Assembly: GCA_018127085.1 (NCBI GenBank) | Contig: CM030733.1 | Coordinates: 310,001 to 374,000 of the forward strand | Direction of reading: 5' to 3' | From: Pneumocystis sp. 'macacae' | Lineage: Eukaryota > Ascomycota > Pneumocystomycetes > Pneumocystales > Pneumocystaceae | DNA length: 64,000 nt | Shown here: piece by piece, positions 61,798 through 64,000 of the stretch | Layout of the letters: each line of letters opens with the position of its first letter | Numbering within the stretch: the first letter of the stretch is position 1 | Notes under the pieces: model-generated | Told to the model about the DNA's origin: nothing | The model's input: only the letters and a program-made list of their open reading frames with translations | Database searches by the model: none | Made by a program: the position numbers and the translations under genes

Positions 61798-62996
61798 TAA
61801 TATATGTACTATCTGTATATGAATCTTATATTTAAATCTAATGTATAAATCCTTTATTATATCTATTGTAAATTGCATTTAATAATTTTTGTAATTTTAG
61901 AACTAAACATTCAACTTTTTGTTTTTTTTATAATATAAAATAAAAGTATGATTAATTATTTTATGTTTTTTATGAAAATAAATATAAAAATATTTTATAA
62001 TTTTAAAGATACTTATTATTTTTTAATATATATTTATTTATAAAATAATAGATTTTCAAATCGTTTAATTTAGTCTTATTATTCTAAAAGTATATATATC
62101 TTTTAAATATAAATATATAAATTTATTTTTAATAATCATTCTTATTGAAATGTAATACATTTTATGCGAATCTAAACAATTTCATATTAAAAATTTTTAT
62201 AAAATTCTTAAAATTCAAAAATACAAATTTTTATATTTTTAATAAAAAAATCCAAGAATTTAACCAGTAAATGTAAATATAATATAAAGAATTTTATTTA
62301 TTTTAATTATTACAATGAAAATGTTTTCTTATTAAATATATAATTTTAATTCATAAAAAATGTCATCCGATAATGTTCGATAAAAGATTTTATAAAAATA
62401 TTAATTACATAAAAAATTAATATAAAGTAAAAGTAGCCCAAAATACATGTCTTTTTATTATATAGCATTTGAATTTAGAAACAAGTATAATTTTTATTTT
62501 TAAAAATATTTAATTTCTAATAAATATAATTTTAATCTATATATTTTAAACCCTTTAAATATTTATAAAATACCCCATAAATCCTTTTCATAAAATTCTT
62601 AAAAACAATAACATTTGAATTTTCTTTCAAAAAACCTGTTTATGCTTTTAATACAATATTATTTAATCAGTTTATCTAATACTATTCCCAATTATGTTTC
62701 AGATTTTCAAATTTTTAAATTCATTTTTTCAATTTTTTTTCAAAAACATGTTTAAAATCATTTTTATTATTTTGTTATCAAAATATCAGTAATAAATTTA
62801 AATATATTTTTAAAAAGATATTTTTTTATTGAACATAGTAAAATTACATTTGTTATCAAAACGCTCAAAATTTTAATTAGCGTTTATTTAATTTCCGAAA
62901 AAATATTAAAGAATTTGTAAGTTTATATTAAGTATATTAATAACTTTTATAATTAATATCCATAAGTGTTCTTATTATTTCGTCTTAAAAGACGGA
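61798..62996. other. AT-rich 1.2-kb gap, no gene seen
   Basis: Long stretches of A/T tracts between HEM15 and the M16 peptidase. No open frame, RNA gene or complex repeat noticed. Confidence 0.6.
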
Positions 62997-64000
62997 ATGA
63001 GACTAATTTTTTCATTATTTGTCTCACTTTTACATATAGCACAATATGGAAAACCTTTTAAACTTCACGACTTTGATAAACCAGCTAAAAATTCGAATAT
63101 AAACTCTCCTAGTTCCTCTGTAAAAGTTCTTCAGGAAGACTTTATAAAAGCACACGTAGATAGAGCTAGTTATAGACTTATTAGGTTAGAGAAGAATGGT
63201 ATAGAAATATTACTTGTCAGTGACCCCAATTCAAATAAAGCGGGTGCGTCTGTAAATGTAGGAGCAGGTAGTTTGCATGATCCTGTAGGGTCCTTTGTTT
63301 TTTTGATTTATAAGGAATCTTATAGCGTTTTAGGAAAATTTTCCAGGAATAGCTCATTTTTGTGAACATTTGGTTTTTCTGGGTACAGAAAAAGTATTTA
63401 TAATTTTTTCTTTTTTTCTACATCTAAAACATCTAGTATCCGATCGAAAATGATTATGAATCTTACATTTCTACACATGGCGGTTTTTATAATGCATTTA
63501 CGGAATTAACAAACACAAATTATTTTTTTGAGATTGATGCGGATTTTTTGTATGGAGCTTTAGATAGACTTGCTCAATTTTTCTATGCGCCTTTATTTTT
63601 GGAAGATTCAGTAAGGCGCGAGTCTTATGCTGTTGATTCAGGTAATTTTTTAATAGCTTTTATTTATAAAATTCATAATTTATAGAACACAAAAAAAATC
63701 TTAGATCTGATGATTGGGCTAGACATGAAGTTCAAAAACTAACATATAACAAGACGCATCCAATTATAAAATTTTCCACGGGTACTCTTCAAACATTAAA
63801 TACAGACCCTAAAAGTAAAGGGAAGAATATTACAGATGAAGTTCGTACTTTTTTTCAAAAATATTATGTTTCTCGTAGTATGAAAGCAGCAGTTTATGGA
63901 AAAGGTCTGAGTTTGAATATGTCGTTTATTTTTTAAACTTTTATATAGAATCACTTGATGAGCTTCAACGAATTTCAGTAGAGATATTTTCTCAAATCCC
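62997..64000 (+). CDS. Secreted M16 (insulysin/Ste23-type) metallopeptidase, 5' part only
   Basis: Runs off the right edge. Exon 1 starts with a probable signal peptide, MRLIFSLFVSLLHIAQYGKP. It is followed by a low-complexity link, then RASYRLIRLEKNGIEILLVS and DPNSNKAGASVNVGAGSLHD. A 49-base intron (GTAGGG...TTTTAG) joins to ENFPGIAHFCEHLVFLGTEK, containing the inverted zinc motif H-F-C-E-H. Next come ENDYESYISTHGGFYNAFTE, NYFFEIDADFLYGALDRLAQ and FFYAPLFLEDSVRRESYAVD. EHKKNLRSDDWARHEVQ holds the third zinc-ligand region. SRSMKAAVYGK and LDELQRISVEIFSQIP continue to the edge. V-D-S-E-H-K-K-N-L is typical of insulysin. A leading secretory signal is not usual for cytosolic Ste23 relatives. 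High confidence for family, moderate for secretion. Confidence 0.9.

Overview
The window reads as nuclear DNA of an ascomycete fungus with a compact, strongly AT-rich genome. Most genes are cut by many introns of roughly 30-50 bases with 5' ends like GTAAG/GTATG and TAAC-type branch sites. Intergenic DNA is short and AT-rich, and almost every gene is a conserved housekeeping gene. Gene content, intron style, a four-cysteine ferrochelatase as in fission yeast and a secreted M16 peptidase fit Taphrinomycotina, and Pneumocystis best of all. That genus assignment is inference from memory of gene families. No tRNA, rRNA, CRISPR array, transposon or virus was recognised.

Layout. 0-12 kb: UBC13 (-), a WDR59/Sea3-type SEACAT/GATOR2 subunit (+), SEN1 helicase (-). 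12-14 kb: a gap with no gene I can support. 13.9-20.9 kb: a GC-rich island in the AT-rich contig, with an RRM protein, a tiny B12D-type mitochondrial protein, UTP5, a BET double-bromodomain gene (BDF1) and the GC-rich 5' end of RVB1. 21-34 kb: rest of RVB1, VTI1, DSC3, a cyclin, an APS1-type Nudix hydrolase, ATE1, a TAF3/TAF8-type histone-fold protein, RPB3, DIC1. 34-50 kb: COX11, COX12, MRPL33, SEC6, a CENP-Q/Fta7-like gene, an IME2-family kinase, RRP42, ATP5, a ZC3H11A-like zinc-finger gene, MOB1. 51-53.6 kb: a HECT ubiquitin ligase in clear decay. 53.9-64 kb: CYC1, RPS10, two unassigned genes, SDE2, HEM15 and the 5' part of a secreted M16 metallopeptidase.

The genes do not form one pathway; this is ordinary mixed chromosome. 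Several touch respiration (COX11, COX12, CYC1, ATP5, DIC1, HEM15, B12D), ubiquitin (UBC13, DSC3, SDE2, ATE1, the dead HECT gene) and nuclear RNA or chromatin work (SEN1, RVB1, BDF1, RPB3, RRP42, UTP5, TAF).

The most unusual thing is the GC island. Composition rises and falls across native, intron-containing essential genes, crosses the middle of RVB1, changes the introns as well as the exons, and coincides with a 305-base UTP5 intron carrying seven TTAGGG hexamers. This looks like a positional effect, such as a recombination or gene-conversion hotspot or an old telomere-related junction, rather than foreign DNA. Other notable points are the decaying HECT gene, microexons of 6, 10 and 14 bases with two probable GC-AG introns, a 28-base perfect palindrome after BDF1, and a 429-base ATE1 intron with matched inverted repeats near both splice sites. 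Exon joins are hand-derived from splice signals and family alignment recalled from memory; none is confirmed by transcripts.
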